6,543 nt of DNA from Clostridia bacterium (GTDB taxonomy: Bacteria; Bacillota; Clostridia; Oscillospirales; Acutalibacteraceae), in contig CAAGBN010000032.1 in assembly GCA_900768075.1 (NCBI GenBank), forward strand, positions 1 through 6,543, in the 5' to 3' direction. Within the stretch, counting starts at the first letter, position 1. Each line of letters begins with the position of its first letter. Below, in pieces: positions 1-6,422 of this stretch. The notes below the pieces were generated by a model. The model had not been told where the DNA came from, ran no database searches, and was given only the letters and a program-made list of their open reading frames with translations. The translations under genes were made by a program, and so were the position numbers.

Positions 1-46
1 ATGAAAAATCGCTTTGCGATTTTGTGGAGCCGCCGCACCGCCAACT
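1..46. repeat. Inverted repeat with adjoining GC-rich block
   Basis: Positions 5-12 (AAAATCGC) and 16-23 (GCGATTTT) form a perfect 8-bp stem around a 3-nt loop, followed at 24-45 by a block rich in CCG/GCC that is far more GC-rich than its surroundings. Read on the minus strand, the hairpin ends in a run of five T, so it could be a second, weaker terminator behind the permease. Read on the plus strand, it could end a gene lying before the window. A 15-codon ATG frame fits positions 1-48, but no ribosome binding site can be seen because the window starts there, and I do not consider it a gene. The hairpin is directly visible; calling it a dispersed intergenic repeat is a guess. Confidence 0.35.
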
Positions 47-80
47 AAAAAAGCAGGTCACCTGAAAAACGACCTGCTTT
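47..80 (-). terminator. Rho-independent terminator of the permease gene
   Basis: On the minus strand a 10-bp perfect stem (AAAGCAGGTC at 80-71 pairing with GACCTGCTTT at 59-50) encloses an 11-nt loop, and the T-rich 3' side runs on to give six consecutive T (52-47). It begins about 20 nt after the permease stop codon, the normal place for an intrinsic terminator. On the plus strand only three T follow the stem, so it should work mainly in the minus direction. Confidence 0.9.
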
Positions 81-100
81 ATGTTTGCTTTGCAATTTTA

Positions 101-1495
101 TTATTTCTGCTTTCTCTTCATAAAGAATGCACCTGCTACCATAATAACAATGTAAGTGATAAAGTAGAAAAGTACGGGAAGTGAGAAAGTACCGTTTGCC
201 TGAGCAGCCTGATAGGGATAAACGCCATGAGCAAATGCAGCAGCAACAATCATAAAGATTGAACCGAAAATAGCAAGTATGGGAGCGATCTTACCCTTTA
301 CAACGCCGAGACCCTTTTCCTTGAACATCATACTTACAAAGATGGGAATGTACATAGCATATGTTGTGATGATGGGAAGCTCTGATGAGTCGAATGAGAA
401 AGGTCCGAACCAAGGCTCGCCAAGCTGTGAGCCGTAGAAGAATAAGAGCCAGAATGCACTGACTAAAAGACCTGCCATTGATGAGTTTGAGGGCATATTT
501 GTTGCTGTATCAACCTGCTTGAGAACGTCGGGAGCGGGACCTTGATTACGTGTTGCAATAGCATAGAAAGCTCTTGAACAGCCGAGAGTCAGACCGTTGA
601 GAGTGCCGAGGCAGGAGATAACAACGAATACGAAAAGAAGTGTGCCTGCAAAGTTTGCGAATACTGCTGAGAATGCAATCTTTGCACCTGCTTCACCGCC
701 CTGCATAATAACAGCGTTTTCGATGCCGCCTGCAAGACCGATATAATATGTGATGTAAACTGCAACGATAATGAGAGTACCCATAACAAGTGCTTTGGGA
801 AGATTCTTCTTTGCATCTTTAAGCTCTGCATTGATTGAGGTTGCACAAATCCAACCCTCATAAGCAAATGCTGTAGCAACAACAGCCTTGAAAAGACCGC
901 TTGCTGTTGAGATGTCTTCGTTAACAACAGTTGTGAAGTTTTCAACAAGAAGACCGTTTGAAAGGCCCTTTATTGTACCTACAATCGCCATAAGGAAAAG
1001 AGGAACAAGCTTGATGAAGGTAGCTGATACCTGGAATTTACCTGCAAGCTTGGGAGCGAGAGTGTTGAGTGCAAAAATGGTGATAAGAAGAACACCTGAG
1101 ATTGTCATACACTGAGGACCTGTGATATCCCAGCCTATGAGAACGCACATATATCTTGCACTTACCCATGCGAGAACTGATGTAAGAGTGGGGTAGTAGA
1201 GAAGAGCGAGGAACCAGCCCATAAAATAAGCATACTTCTTGCCGATAAGAGCCTCAGCAAAGTCAACAACACCGCTGACCTTTTCGTGTCTTGTAGCAAG
1301 GATTGAGAATGCATAAGCACAAGCCACCATAATGAGACCGCCTATTACCCATGCGAGAATGCCTACAGGAAGATTACCTCCTGTTTCTGTGAGAATTTTT
1401 TCTGCCTTGAAGAATACACCGGAACCGATAACAGTACCGACAACGGTGCATATAGCTGTCAGAAGACCGTATTTTTTGTTGAGTTGATTTGACAT
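101..1495 (-). CDS. APC-superfamily amino-acid permease, LAT/SteT-like
   Basis: A 464-residue integral membrane transporter, expected to carry amino acids across the cytoplasmic membrane by symport or exchange. Its hydrophobic segments fit about 12 transmembrane helices (roughly 10-30, 45-68, 88-115, 128-146, 156-175, 200-220, 235-255, 275-298, 338-355, 373-391, 402-424, 438-458), the usual APC number and length. Helix 1 carries the family substrate-binding signature GSGVFF (24-29). The stretch 210-236, starting FAYEGW and ending KNLPKAL, matches the conserved helix 6 plus following loop of the L-type (LAT) subfamily that includes Bacillus subtilis SteT. The C-terminus is short and basic (MKRKQK). 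The ATG at 1495 is set by an AAGGAGGG ribosome binding site just upstream. It is a single-gene unit with its own promoter and terminator, divergent from the exported-protein gene. Family assignment is firm; the substrate cannot be read from the sequence. Serine/threonine exchange, as in SteT, is only one possibility. Confidence 0.93.
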   Translation of the reverse strand: MSNQLNKKYGLLTAICTVVGTVIGSGVFFKAEKILTETGGNLPVGILAWVIGGLIMVACAYAFSILATRHEKVSGVVDFAEALIGKKYAYFMGWFLALLYYPTLTSVLAWVSARYMCVLIGWDITGPQCMTISGVLLITIFALNTLAPKLAGKFQVSATFIKLVPLFLMAIVGTIKGLSNGLLVENFTTVVNEDISTASGLFKAVVATAFAYEGWICATSINAELKDAKKNLPKALVMGTLIIVAVYITYYIGLAGGIENAVIMQGGEAGAKIAFSAVFANFAGTLLFVFVVISCLGTLNGLTLGCSRAFYAIATRNQGPAPDVLKQVDTATNMPSNSSMAGLLVSAFWLLFFYGSQLGEPWFGPFSFDSSELPIITTYAMYIPIFVSMMFKEKGLGVVKGKIAPILAIFGSIFMIVAAAFAHGVYPYQAAQANGTFSLPVLFYFITYIVIMVAGAFFMKRKQK

Positions 1496-1501
1496 AATAA
1501 C

Positions 1502-1508
1502 CCTCCTT
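1502..1508 (-). promoter_or_regulatory. Ribosome binding site of the permease
   Basis: On the minus strand AAGGAGG lies 6 nt before the ATG at 1495. This near-perfect match to the anti-Shine-Dalgarno sequence fixes the start codon. Confidence 0.88.
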
Positions 1509-1526
1509 GGATTTTTTGATAAGGTT

Positions 1527-1555
1527 ATTTTAGCATATTAAAATCTATTCGTCAA
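1527..1555 (-). promoter_or_regulatory. Sigma-A-type promoter of the permease
   Basis: On the minus strand, TTGACG (-35, 1555-1550) is followed after exactly 17 bp by TAAAAT (-10, 1532-1527). A TG one base before the -10 box (TGC) makes it an extended -10 promoter. The sequence upstream of the -35 box is rich in A/T tracts. Predicted transcription would start near 1520 and give a leader of only about 25 nt, leaving no room for a riboswitch or attenuator. Confidence 0.8.
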
Positions 1556-1657
1556 ACCTATTTTTAAAAAAAGCATAAATTTAGTTGATTCTTATATAAA
1601 ATATTAAAAAAATATGTGAAAACTAATGAAAGAAATTGTAAACGATAAATCTATATA

Positions 1658-1686
1658 TTGACTTGAGGGGCTTTTAGTGGTACACT
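1658..1686 (+). promoter_or_regulatory. Sigma-A-type promoter of the exported-protein gene
   Basis: TTGACT (-35, 1658-1663) and TACACT (-10, 1681-1686) are separated by 17 bp, with TGG directly before the -10 box (extended -10). Transcription should begin near 1693, giving a leader of about 45 nt. A perfect TATAAT also occurs at 1711-1716, but it has no well-spaced -35 partner and would leave almost no leader before the ribosome binding site, so I prefer the upstream pair. Confidence 0.72.
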
Positions 1687-1722
1687 ATATTGGAAATAAA
1701 ATGGTTAAACTATAATTAAAAT

Positions 1723-1729
1723 AAAGGAG
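1723..1729 (+). promoter_or_regulatory. Ribosome binding site of the exported-protein gene
   Basis: AAAGGAG ends 10 nt before the ATG at 1740. That start also places a textbook signal peptide at the very N-terminus, so the two signals agree on the start. Confidence 0.82.
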
Positions 1730-1739
1730 ACACAACTAA

Positions 1740-1817
1740 ATGAAAAAGATTTTATGCTTGGTTTTATCCTTGACAATGATTTTTTCCTGCTTCGGTCTTG
1801 GTATGACAGCTTCAGCT
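1740..1817 (+). other. Signal peptide coding segment
   Basis: Residues 1-26 show a lysine-containing n-region (MKK), a long hydrophobic h-region with Leu, Ile, Val, Phe and Met, and a small-residue c-region with an A-S-A motif (24-26) before Ala-Asp. This suits signal peptidase I. Cys17 is not in a good lipobox (preceded by Ile-Phe-Ser and followed by more hydrophobic residues), so a lipoprotein is unlikely. Confidence 0.87.
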
Positions 1818-3446
1818 GCAGATTACAGATACCGCCCCGATGGCTCAGCTAACCCCGACGGCACTCTCAAGCCGGACCTTGTCGGTAAGGTTATTGACCC
1901 TATTTTATATGGTAAGGATACAGTTTTCTCTGACGGTATCAAGGATATCGCTTATGAAAGTGTACAAAAATATACAGGATCAGTTACTGAAGAAAACTTC
2001 AATAGCTTTATTGCTACTAACTCAAATGACACTATGTTCGGTGTGAAAATGGGCTATCTTTATGATAATAGCGAAAGCAATTTCTTCTGGTCATTAATGA
2101 AGTATGATCTCGAGGTTGCAGGTAGTGATATACATAATGATGAGGTTAAGGCTGCTGTTCATAATGGCAAGAAATCAACTTGCTCAGTGAAGGGTGCTTA
2201 TGATGCTTGTAAAGAGGTTCTTAACGGCTATGAATATGAATACACTCTTAAAAACACTGACCTTAAAATCTTTGAAAGCATAGTTGAGGTGCCTTTCACT
2301 ATATACAATTCTGCAACAGGCAGAGATGAGGTACACTATAAATATTACTATCAGTTTGATAAGGGTAACTTTGCTCTTGTTAAGGCTAATGCAAACAACC
2401 AGATTTACAATACTATCACAAAGCAGTACAGTGACGGCGCTATATTTAATGGTGTAGCGCTTGCTAATGAAAATGCTATCAAGCTCGGTAACTTTATCGG
2501 CAATCTTCTTTATCACGACTTTGAAGAGATTCCTGCTGATTCAAAGGTGTTTACTGACAACAAAATAAAAACAGAAGACTTCTTCCGTAAGGTTGCAGAG
2601 ATTTCAGGTCTCGGCTACATACTTGATGAGTATTGGTGTAATAACAAGTCTTTTGACGTTAAAAAGATACTCAGTGCTTTCGGTGTAATTGTTTCCGAAG
2701 GTGCAATCTTCAACATTGAGCTTGAAGACGGTATTTATATGGGTGGCAGACTTCTCACTGATATTTACAAAGAGTTTTTGAAAAACCCTGTTGATTACAC
2801 TATGACTGTTCTTCAGAGATTCTGCAGAAACTACACAGCGTCTTATCTTGAGCCTATCAGATTGCTTTTCCTTGAGAAGTTTGACTATGTTGTTGCTATG
2901 TCAAATAATCCCTCACAGGCAGCTGCATATCCTATGCTTGAAAGATATACAGGTCACGAGTTAGAAAGTGTTGACGGTCTTATCAGTTTTATTACAGACT
3001 GTATCTACATGAACAATATTGACAATCCCAAGGAAGGCGCATCTGCAAGCAATATCAAGAAGTTTGAGTTTGCTCCCTTGCCTGTAGCTAAGATATCAAC
3101 AGCTTCAGATATAACAGAGCTTTATCTCTATATGCTCTGCTATTTCAACATCAACAGCATTTATGAAAACAATGCTGAAAAGATTGACACTTTCATTGAT
3201 ACTCTCTCAGCAGGTAATGATGAAACAAGAATCACACTTGAGGCTATGTTCAAAACAGGCTACAGTATGACAGAGATACACAGCTTCTATCTCGGCACTC
3301 TTACAGGAAATACCATCGAGAATTTCTCAGATAATTTTATGAGCACTGTAAGAAAGGCCTTTGCAGGTTTCATTCAGAACATCATCGAAGCTATGGATAA
3401 CTTTATGAATCTGCTCTTCGGTTGGACAGGCGGTCTTTTCAATTAA
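1740..3446 (+). CDS. Secreted protein of unknown function
   Basis: A 568-residue protein that I cannot assign to a family. It starts with a Sec signal peptide: MKK, a hydrophobic core to about residue 22, then TASAA, with cleavage likely after residue 26 or 27. There is no further clear transmembrane helix, sortase motif, SLH or dockerin module, so the mature protein (about 540 residues) is probably released or loosely wall-associated. Residues 30-50 are rich in Pro, Gly and Asp, like a linker. From there the sequence looks mostly helical with many Tyr, Phe and Asn, including a KYYYQF strand-like stretch near 201-206. Mature cysteines are at 148, 157, 300, 362, 421 and 467. The last 35 residues (about 533-568) form an aromatic, amphipathic helix ending in a glycine/phenylalanine tail, LFGWTGGLFN. 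No catalytic motif is recognisable. The gene has its own promoter and terminator, so its neighbours give no functional clue. Reality as a gene is near certain; function is unknown. Confidence 0.92.
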   Translation: MKKILCLVLSLTMIFSCFGLGMTASAADYRYRPDGSANPDGTLKPDLVGKVIDPILYGKDTVFSDGIKDIAYESVQKYTGSVTEENFNSFIATNSNDTMFGVKMGYLYDNSESNFFWSLMKYDLEVAGSDIHNDEVKAAVHNGKKSTCSVKGAYDACKEVLNGYEYEYTLKNTDLKIFESIVEVPFTIYNSATGRDEVHYKYYYQFDKGNFALVKANANNQIYNTITKQYSDGAIFNGVALANENAIKLGNFIGNLLYHDFEEIPADSKVFTDNKIKTEDFFRKVAEISGLGYILDEYWCNNKSFDVKKILSAFGVIVSEGAIFNIELEDGIYMGGRLLTDIYKEFLKNPVDYTMTVLQRFCRNYTASYLEPIRLLFLEKFDYVVAMSNNPSQAAAYPMLERYTGHELESVDGLISFITDCIYMNNIDNPKEGASASNIKKFEFAPLPVAKISTASDITELYLYMLCYFNINSIYENNAEKIDTFIDTLSAGNDETRITLEAMFKTGYSMTEIHSFYLGTLTGNTIENFSDNFMSTVRKAFAGFIQNIIEAMDNFMNLLFGWTGGLFN

Positions 3447-3458
3447 AATATACATCCG

Positions 3459-3497
3459 AGAGGTAATGCGGAAATCCGTGTTACCTCTGATTTTTTT
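3459..3497 (+). terminator. Rho-independent terminator of the exported-protein gene
   Basis: AGAGGTAA (3459-3466) pairs perfectly with TTACCTCT (3481-3488). The 14-nt interior contains a further CGGA/TCCG pairing that would extend the hairpin. Seven T follow at 3491-3497. It starts 12 nt after the stop codon and should separate this gene from the flavoprotein operon. No T-run follows on the minus strand, so it is unidirectional. Confidence 0.92.
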
Positions 3498-3521
3498 CGC
3501 CATTATTTTTTATATGTATAC

Positions 3522-3550
3522 TTGAGATATTCTTCGCTTTGTGGTAGAAT
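3522..3550 (+). promoter_or_regulatory. Sigma-A-type promoter of the flavoprotein operon
   Basis: TTGAGA (-35, 3522-3527) and TAGAAT (-10, 3545-3550) have a 17-bp spacer, and TGG directly precedes the -10 box. Transcription should start near 3557, leaving a leader of about 28 nt that contains the ribosome binding site. It lies just after the preceding terminator, so the flavoprotein pair forms an independent unit. Confidence 0.8.
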
Positions 3551-3567
3551 ACTCGTTGAAATAACTT

Positions 3568-3576
3568 AAAGGAGGG
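3568..3576 (+). promoter_or_regulatory. Ribosome binding site of the first flavoprotein gene
   Basis: AAAGGAGGG is a strong Shine-Dalgarno sequence whose GGAGG core ends 9 nt before the ATG at 3585. The encoded protein then begins directly with the FAD-binding strand (MKIAIIGGG), as expected for this family. Confidence 0.88.
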
Positions 3577-3584
3577 TAAAAGGA

Positions 3585-4817
3585 ATGAAAATTGCAATCA
3601 TCGGTGGCGGTGCCTCGGGTCTTTGCTGTGCTGTAACGGCAGGTCAGCGTTTTCTTGAAAAAGGCATAAAAGCAGATATTACCGTCTACGAGGCCAAAGA
3701 CAGAGTCGGCAAAAAAATTCTTGCTACAGGTAACGGCAGATGCAATATGCTCAATTCCTTTGCCTCGGCTGATGACTATTCATCGCCCTTCTTTGCAGGC
3801 GATATACTGACTCGCTATACGGCAGAGTATGTCCGCCATTTTTTCGAAGATATGGGCCTTTACACCCGTGAGGACGAGGAGGGCAGAGTTTATCCTCTGA
3901 GCAATCAGGCGACGAGTGTCCTTGACGTGTTAAGACTGGAGTGTCAGCGCCTGGGTGTGAATATTGTCTGTGAAGCTGAGATAACCTCTCTGAGAAAGCA
4001 TGGTAAAGGCTTTTTACTGAGTAACGGTAAGACTTATGATAAGGTAGTTCTGGCTTGTGGCGGTAAGGCAGGTGCTAAAAACTTCGGAGGTTATGAGCTT
4101 CTTAAAGATATGGGAATAACAGTTACTAAGCTGATGCCTGCTCTGACTAAGCTTACGGTGAAAGATAATACTTATACAAAACAGCTCAAGGGAATAAGAC
4201 ATAAGGTAGGTCTCAGCCTTTATATTGACGGCAAAAAAACAGCCGAAGAAAAAGGCGAGCTCTTATTTGCAGATTACGGTCTTTCGGGTATTGCTGTTAT
4301 GCAGCTTTCATCTCTTGTTGCAAGACATTTCAGAAACAGCAAAACCTCACCTATGATAAGCTGTGACCTTGTCAGTGATATGAGCTTCGGCGAATTGAAA
4401 GATAGTTTGTGCAAGATAATCAGACACAACAGTTCAATGAAAGCCGAAAGCCTGCTTATAGGCTTTATGCCGAAGAAGCTCGGTGAAGTAGTATGTAAAA
4501 GTGTTGGAGTGGCACCGACTAAAAGTGTCGGTGAGCTGTCTGATGATGACATTAAAAGTATAGCATCGGCTTCTAAAAGGTTCACCTTTGAAATATCATC
4601 TCTCAGACCCTTTGAAGATGCTCAGGTGACCTCGGGCGGTGCCGATCTTAAGGAATTCGACAGTAATACCCTTGAAGCTAAAAAGGTCAGCGGACTTTAT
4701 TGCTGTGGCGAGCTTCTTGATATAGACGGCCCTTGTGGCGGATATAATCTGCTGTGGGCTTTTGCAAGTGCCATAGCTGTCGGTGAAAGCCTTATGAACT
4801 TCAAAAACAGGAGATAA
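3585..4817 (+). CDS. HI0933/YhiN/BaiN-family FAD-binding oxidoreductase
   Basis: A 410-residue cytoplasmic flavoprotein of the HI0933-like family (Pfam PF03486), full length for it. An N-terminal Rossmann FAD-binding site is visible as IIGGGASG (5-12), with the ribose-binding acidic residue at the end of strand 2 (VYE, 34-36). Next comes the family hallmark GKKILATGNGRCNM (43-55). The segment ACGGKAG (157-163) is the second dinucleotide-contacting motif. Residues about 190-340 form the family's inserted domain and include LLFADYGLSG (226-235). The C-terminal FAD-contacting part runs from AQVTSGG (346-352) to GLYCCGELLDIDG (370-382) and CGGYNL (384-389). Family members have been annotated as aminoacetone oxidase, and one clostridial member, BaiN, has been implicated in bile-acid 7-dehydroxylation. 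No other bai gene is present, so neither activity should be transferred here. It is first in a two-gene operon. Leu390 replaces a glutamine usual at that place in the family. Confidence 0.93.
   Translation: MKIAIIGGGASGLCCAVTAGQRFLEKGIKADITVYEAKDRVGKKILATGNGRCNMLNSFASADDYSSPFFAGDILTRYTAEYVRHFFEDMGLYTREDEEGRVYPLSNQATSVLDVLRLECQRLGVNIVCEAEITSLRKHGKGFLLSNGKTYDKVVLACGGKAGAKNFGGYELLKDMGITVTKLMPALTKLTVKDNTYTKQLKGIRHKVGLSLYIDGKKTAEEKGELLFADYGLSGIAVMQLSSLVARHFRNSKTSPMISCDLVSDMSFGELKDSLCKIIRHNSSMKAESLLIGFMPKKLGEVVCKSVGVAPTKSVGELSDDDIKSIASASKRFTFEISSLRPFEDAQVTSGGADLKEFDSNTLEAKKVSGLYCCGELLDIDGPCGGYNLLWAFASAIAVGESLMNFKNRR
4809..4813 (+). promoter_or_regulatory. Ribosome binding site inside the preceding gene's end
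   Basis: AGGAG is formed by the final arginine codons (AGG AGA) of the first flavoprotein gene and ends 10 nt before the ATG at 4824. The stop codon falls between the ribosome binding site and the next start. Ribosomes finishing gene one therefore sit on the initiation site of gene two, which points to translational coupling. Confidence 0.8.
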
Positions 4818-4823
4818 GATATA

Positions 4824-6422
4824 ATGATAAGAATAAACGAAGTTAAGCAGAGTCTTGACGGTACCAAAGAAGACCTTTTCAAGGCCTGCAAAAAGATACT
4901 CAGAATTGACGACGAGCAGATAAAGTCAATTACTATTGCCCGTCAGAGTGTTGATAGCAGGAAGAAAGAGGATGTGTTTTTTGTCTATAGCGTGGATATT
5001 GAGGTTCACGGCGATGAAGATAAGATAATCAAGCGCTGCAATTCAAACAAGGTTATATATGTCAAACCCTTCAGTTATGAGATGCCTGAAAATAAGCGCA
5101 CATCCAAGTATACTCCTGTTGTTGTAGGTCTCGGTCCTGCAGGCTTGTTTGCGGCACTGACTCTTGCAAGAGCAGGTCTCAAGCCTCTCGTTTTAGAGCG
5201 AGGCAGAGACGTTGATGCGAGAACCAGAGATGTCAACAACTTCTTTGTAAACAGAATCCTTGATGAAACATCAAACGTACAGTTCGGTGAGGGCGGAGCA
5301 GGTACATTCTCCGACGGTAAGCTTACCACAGGTATAAAGAGTCCTCTTTGCAGAAAGGTTTTCCTTGAATTCGCAGACCACGGTGCACCTGAGGAAATTC
5401 TCTATTCGGGCAAGCCCCATATAGGTACTGATAAGCTTGCCGCTGTTGTAAAGAGTATGAGAGAAGAAATTATTTCTCTTGGCGGTACTGTAAAGTTTGA
5501 AGCAAAGCTTACAGACCTGATAATATATAACGGCTTTATTCAGGGTATATCCTATGAAGAAAAAGGTCAGCATTTTGATATGGAAACCGATACAGTTATT
5601 CTTGCAATAGGTCACTCTGCAAGGGATACAGTGAGAATGGTATACACCAAGGGTGTTAAGATGTTACAGAAGCCATTTTCTGTCGGTGCAAGAATTGAGC
5701 ATCCAAGAGAGCTTATAGACAAGTCACAGTACGGTGACTTTGCGGGTCATAAGGCATTAGGTGCCGCTGACTATAAGCTTGCCTGTCACGGTGAACACGA
5801 AAGGGGAGCATATACCTTCTGTATGTGTCCCGGTGGTACTGTAGTAGCAGCTACGAGTGAAAAAGGCGGAGTAGTTGTAAACGGTATGAGTGAGTGGGCA
5901 AGAAACGGCGAAAACTCGAATTCAGCTCTGCTTGTCAATGTTTATCCCGAAGATTTTCCCTCAGAACACGTGCTTGCAGGCTTTGATCTTCAAAGAGAAA
6001 TGGAACAGAAAGCTTTTATACTCGGAGGAGGGGACTACTCAGCGCCCTGTCAGCTTGTAGGTGACTTCCTCAAGGGTGAGAAGTCAACAAAGCTTTCATT
6101 TGTAAATCCCAGCTGTCCTACAGGCGTCACACCCTCAGATATAAGAATGGTGCTTCCTAAGAAGGTTACGGACACTATGGCTGACGCTATAGTACAGATG
6201 GATAAAAAGCTTAAGGGCTTTGCTCTTCATGATGCAGTACTCACTGCACCTGAAACAAGAAGCTCATCACCCGTGAGAATTCTCAGAGATGAGGTTTATC
6301 AGACCAACGTCAGAGGCCTTTATCCCTGCGGTGAGGGAGCAGGCTATGCAGGCGGCATTGTTTCAGCAGGTGTTGACGGAATCAAGTGTGCTCATGCTGT
6401 GCTTGAGGATGAGAGATATTGA
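4824..6422 (+). CDS. COG2509-type FAD-dependent dehydrogenase
   Basis: A 532-residue cytoplasmic flavoprotein, full length for the uncharacterised FAD-dependent dehydrogenases of COG2509. Residues 1-85 form the family's small N-terminal domain, recognisable by SVDSRKKEDVFFVYSVDIEV (42-61). The FAD-binding Rossmann fold follows: PVVVGLGPAG (98-107), with Glu125 at the end of the second strand. Then come the signatures FGEGGAGTFSDGKLTT (154-169), TVILAIGHSARDTVRM (257-272), FSVGARIEHP (285-294), AYTFCMCPGG (329-338), ETRSSSPVRI (477-486) and the C-terminal FAD-contacting GEGAGYAGGI (503-512). The cysteine pair C333/C335 beside the glycine motif is typical of the family. The reaction and substrate are unknown. 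It starts 6 nt after the HI0933-type gene and shares its promoter, so the two are made together. The TGA stop is followed by no obvious terminator. Confidence 0.93.
   Translation: MIRINEVKQSLDGTKEDLFKACKKILRIDDEQIKSITIARQSVDSRKKEDVFFVYSVDIEVHGDEDKIIKRCNSNKVIYVKPFSYEMPENKRTSKYTPVVVGLGPAGLFAALTLARAGLKPLVLERGRDVDARTRDVNNFFVNRILDETSNVQFGEGGAGTFSDGKLTTGIKSPLCRKVFLEFADHGAPEEILYSGKPHIGTDKLAAVVKSMREEIISLGGTVKFEAKLTDLIIYNGFIQGISYEEKGQHFDMETDTVILAIGHSARDTVRMVYTKGVKMLQKPFSVGARIEHPRELIDKSQYGDFAGHKALGAADYKLACHGEHERGAYTFCMCPGGTVVAATSEKGGVVVNGMSEWARNGENSNSALLVNVYPEDFPSEHVLAGFDLQREMEQKAFILGGGDYSAPCQLVGDFLKGEKSTKLSFVNPSCPTGVTPSDIRMVLPKKVTDTMADAIVQMDKKLKGFALHDAVLTAPETRSSSPVRILRDEVYQTNVRGLYPCGEGAGYAGGIVSAGVDGIKCAHAVLEDERY

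Larger units (their letters stand above)
1496..1739. other. Divergent AT-rich intergenic region
   Basis: This 244-bp gap holds two outward-facing promoters, one for the permease (minus) and one for the exported protein (plus). About 100 bp of very AT-rich DNA (1556-1657) separates their -35 boxes and could act as UP-element sequence for either. I see no convincing operator palindrome, riboswitch or small gene in it. A weak ATATT/AATAT inverted repeat near 1601-1614 is of the sort expected by chance in such AT-rich DNA. Confidence 0.7.

Noticed and set aside
1..48. A 15-codon ATG frame on the plus strand at the left edge
   Set aside because: No visible upstream ribosome binding site, very short, and built over a perfect hairpin and a GC-rich block. 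Structure explains the sequence better than coding.
589..1115. Open frames inside the permease gene in other frames or on the opposite strand
   Set aside because: They overlap a clearly coding membrane-protein gene, have no ribosome binding site, and encode low-complexity translations without family features.
1711..1716. Perfect TATAAT as an alternative -10 box for the exported-protein gene
   Set aside because: No properly spaced -35 box. Transcription would start within or beside the ribosome binding site. The upstream TTGACT-17-TACACT pair is better.
1776..1793. Cys17 of the exported protein as a lipoprotein attachment site
   Set aside because: The preceding Ile-Phe-Ser does not fit the lipobox well, hydrophobic residues continue past the cysteine, and a clear signal peptidase I site follows.
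2184..2516. Minus-strand open frame of 110 codons, rich in Ile and Val, within the exported-protein gene
   Set aside because: It looks superficially like a membrane protein, but the opposite frame has a signal peptide, ribosome binding site, promoter and terminator. Antisense translation of Asn/Tyr-rich codons gives such hydrophobic runs.
3585..4817. Naming the HI0933-type gene baiN and inferring bile-acid 7-dehydroxylation
   Set aside because: The family is widespread and functionally mixed, and no other bai gene is in the window. Family similarity alone does not support it.
5271..5615. Minus-strand open frame inside the COG2509-type gene
   Set aside because: The plus strand encodes conserved family motifs across the whole span, and the antisense frame has no family features.
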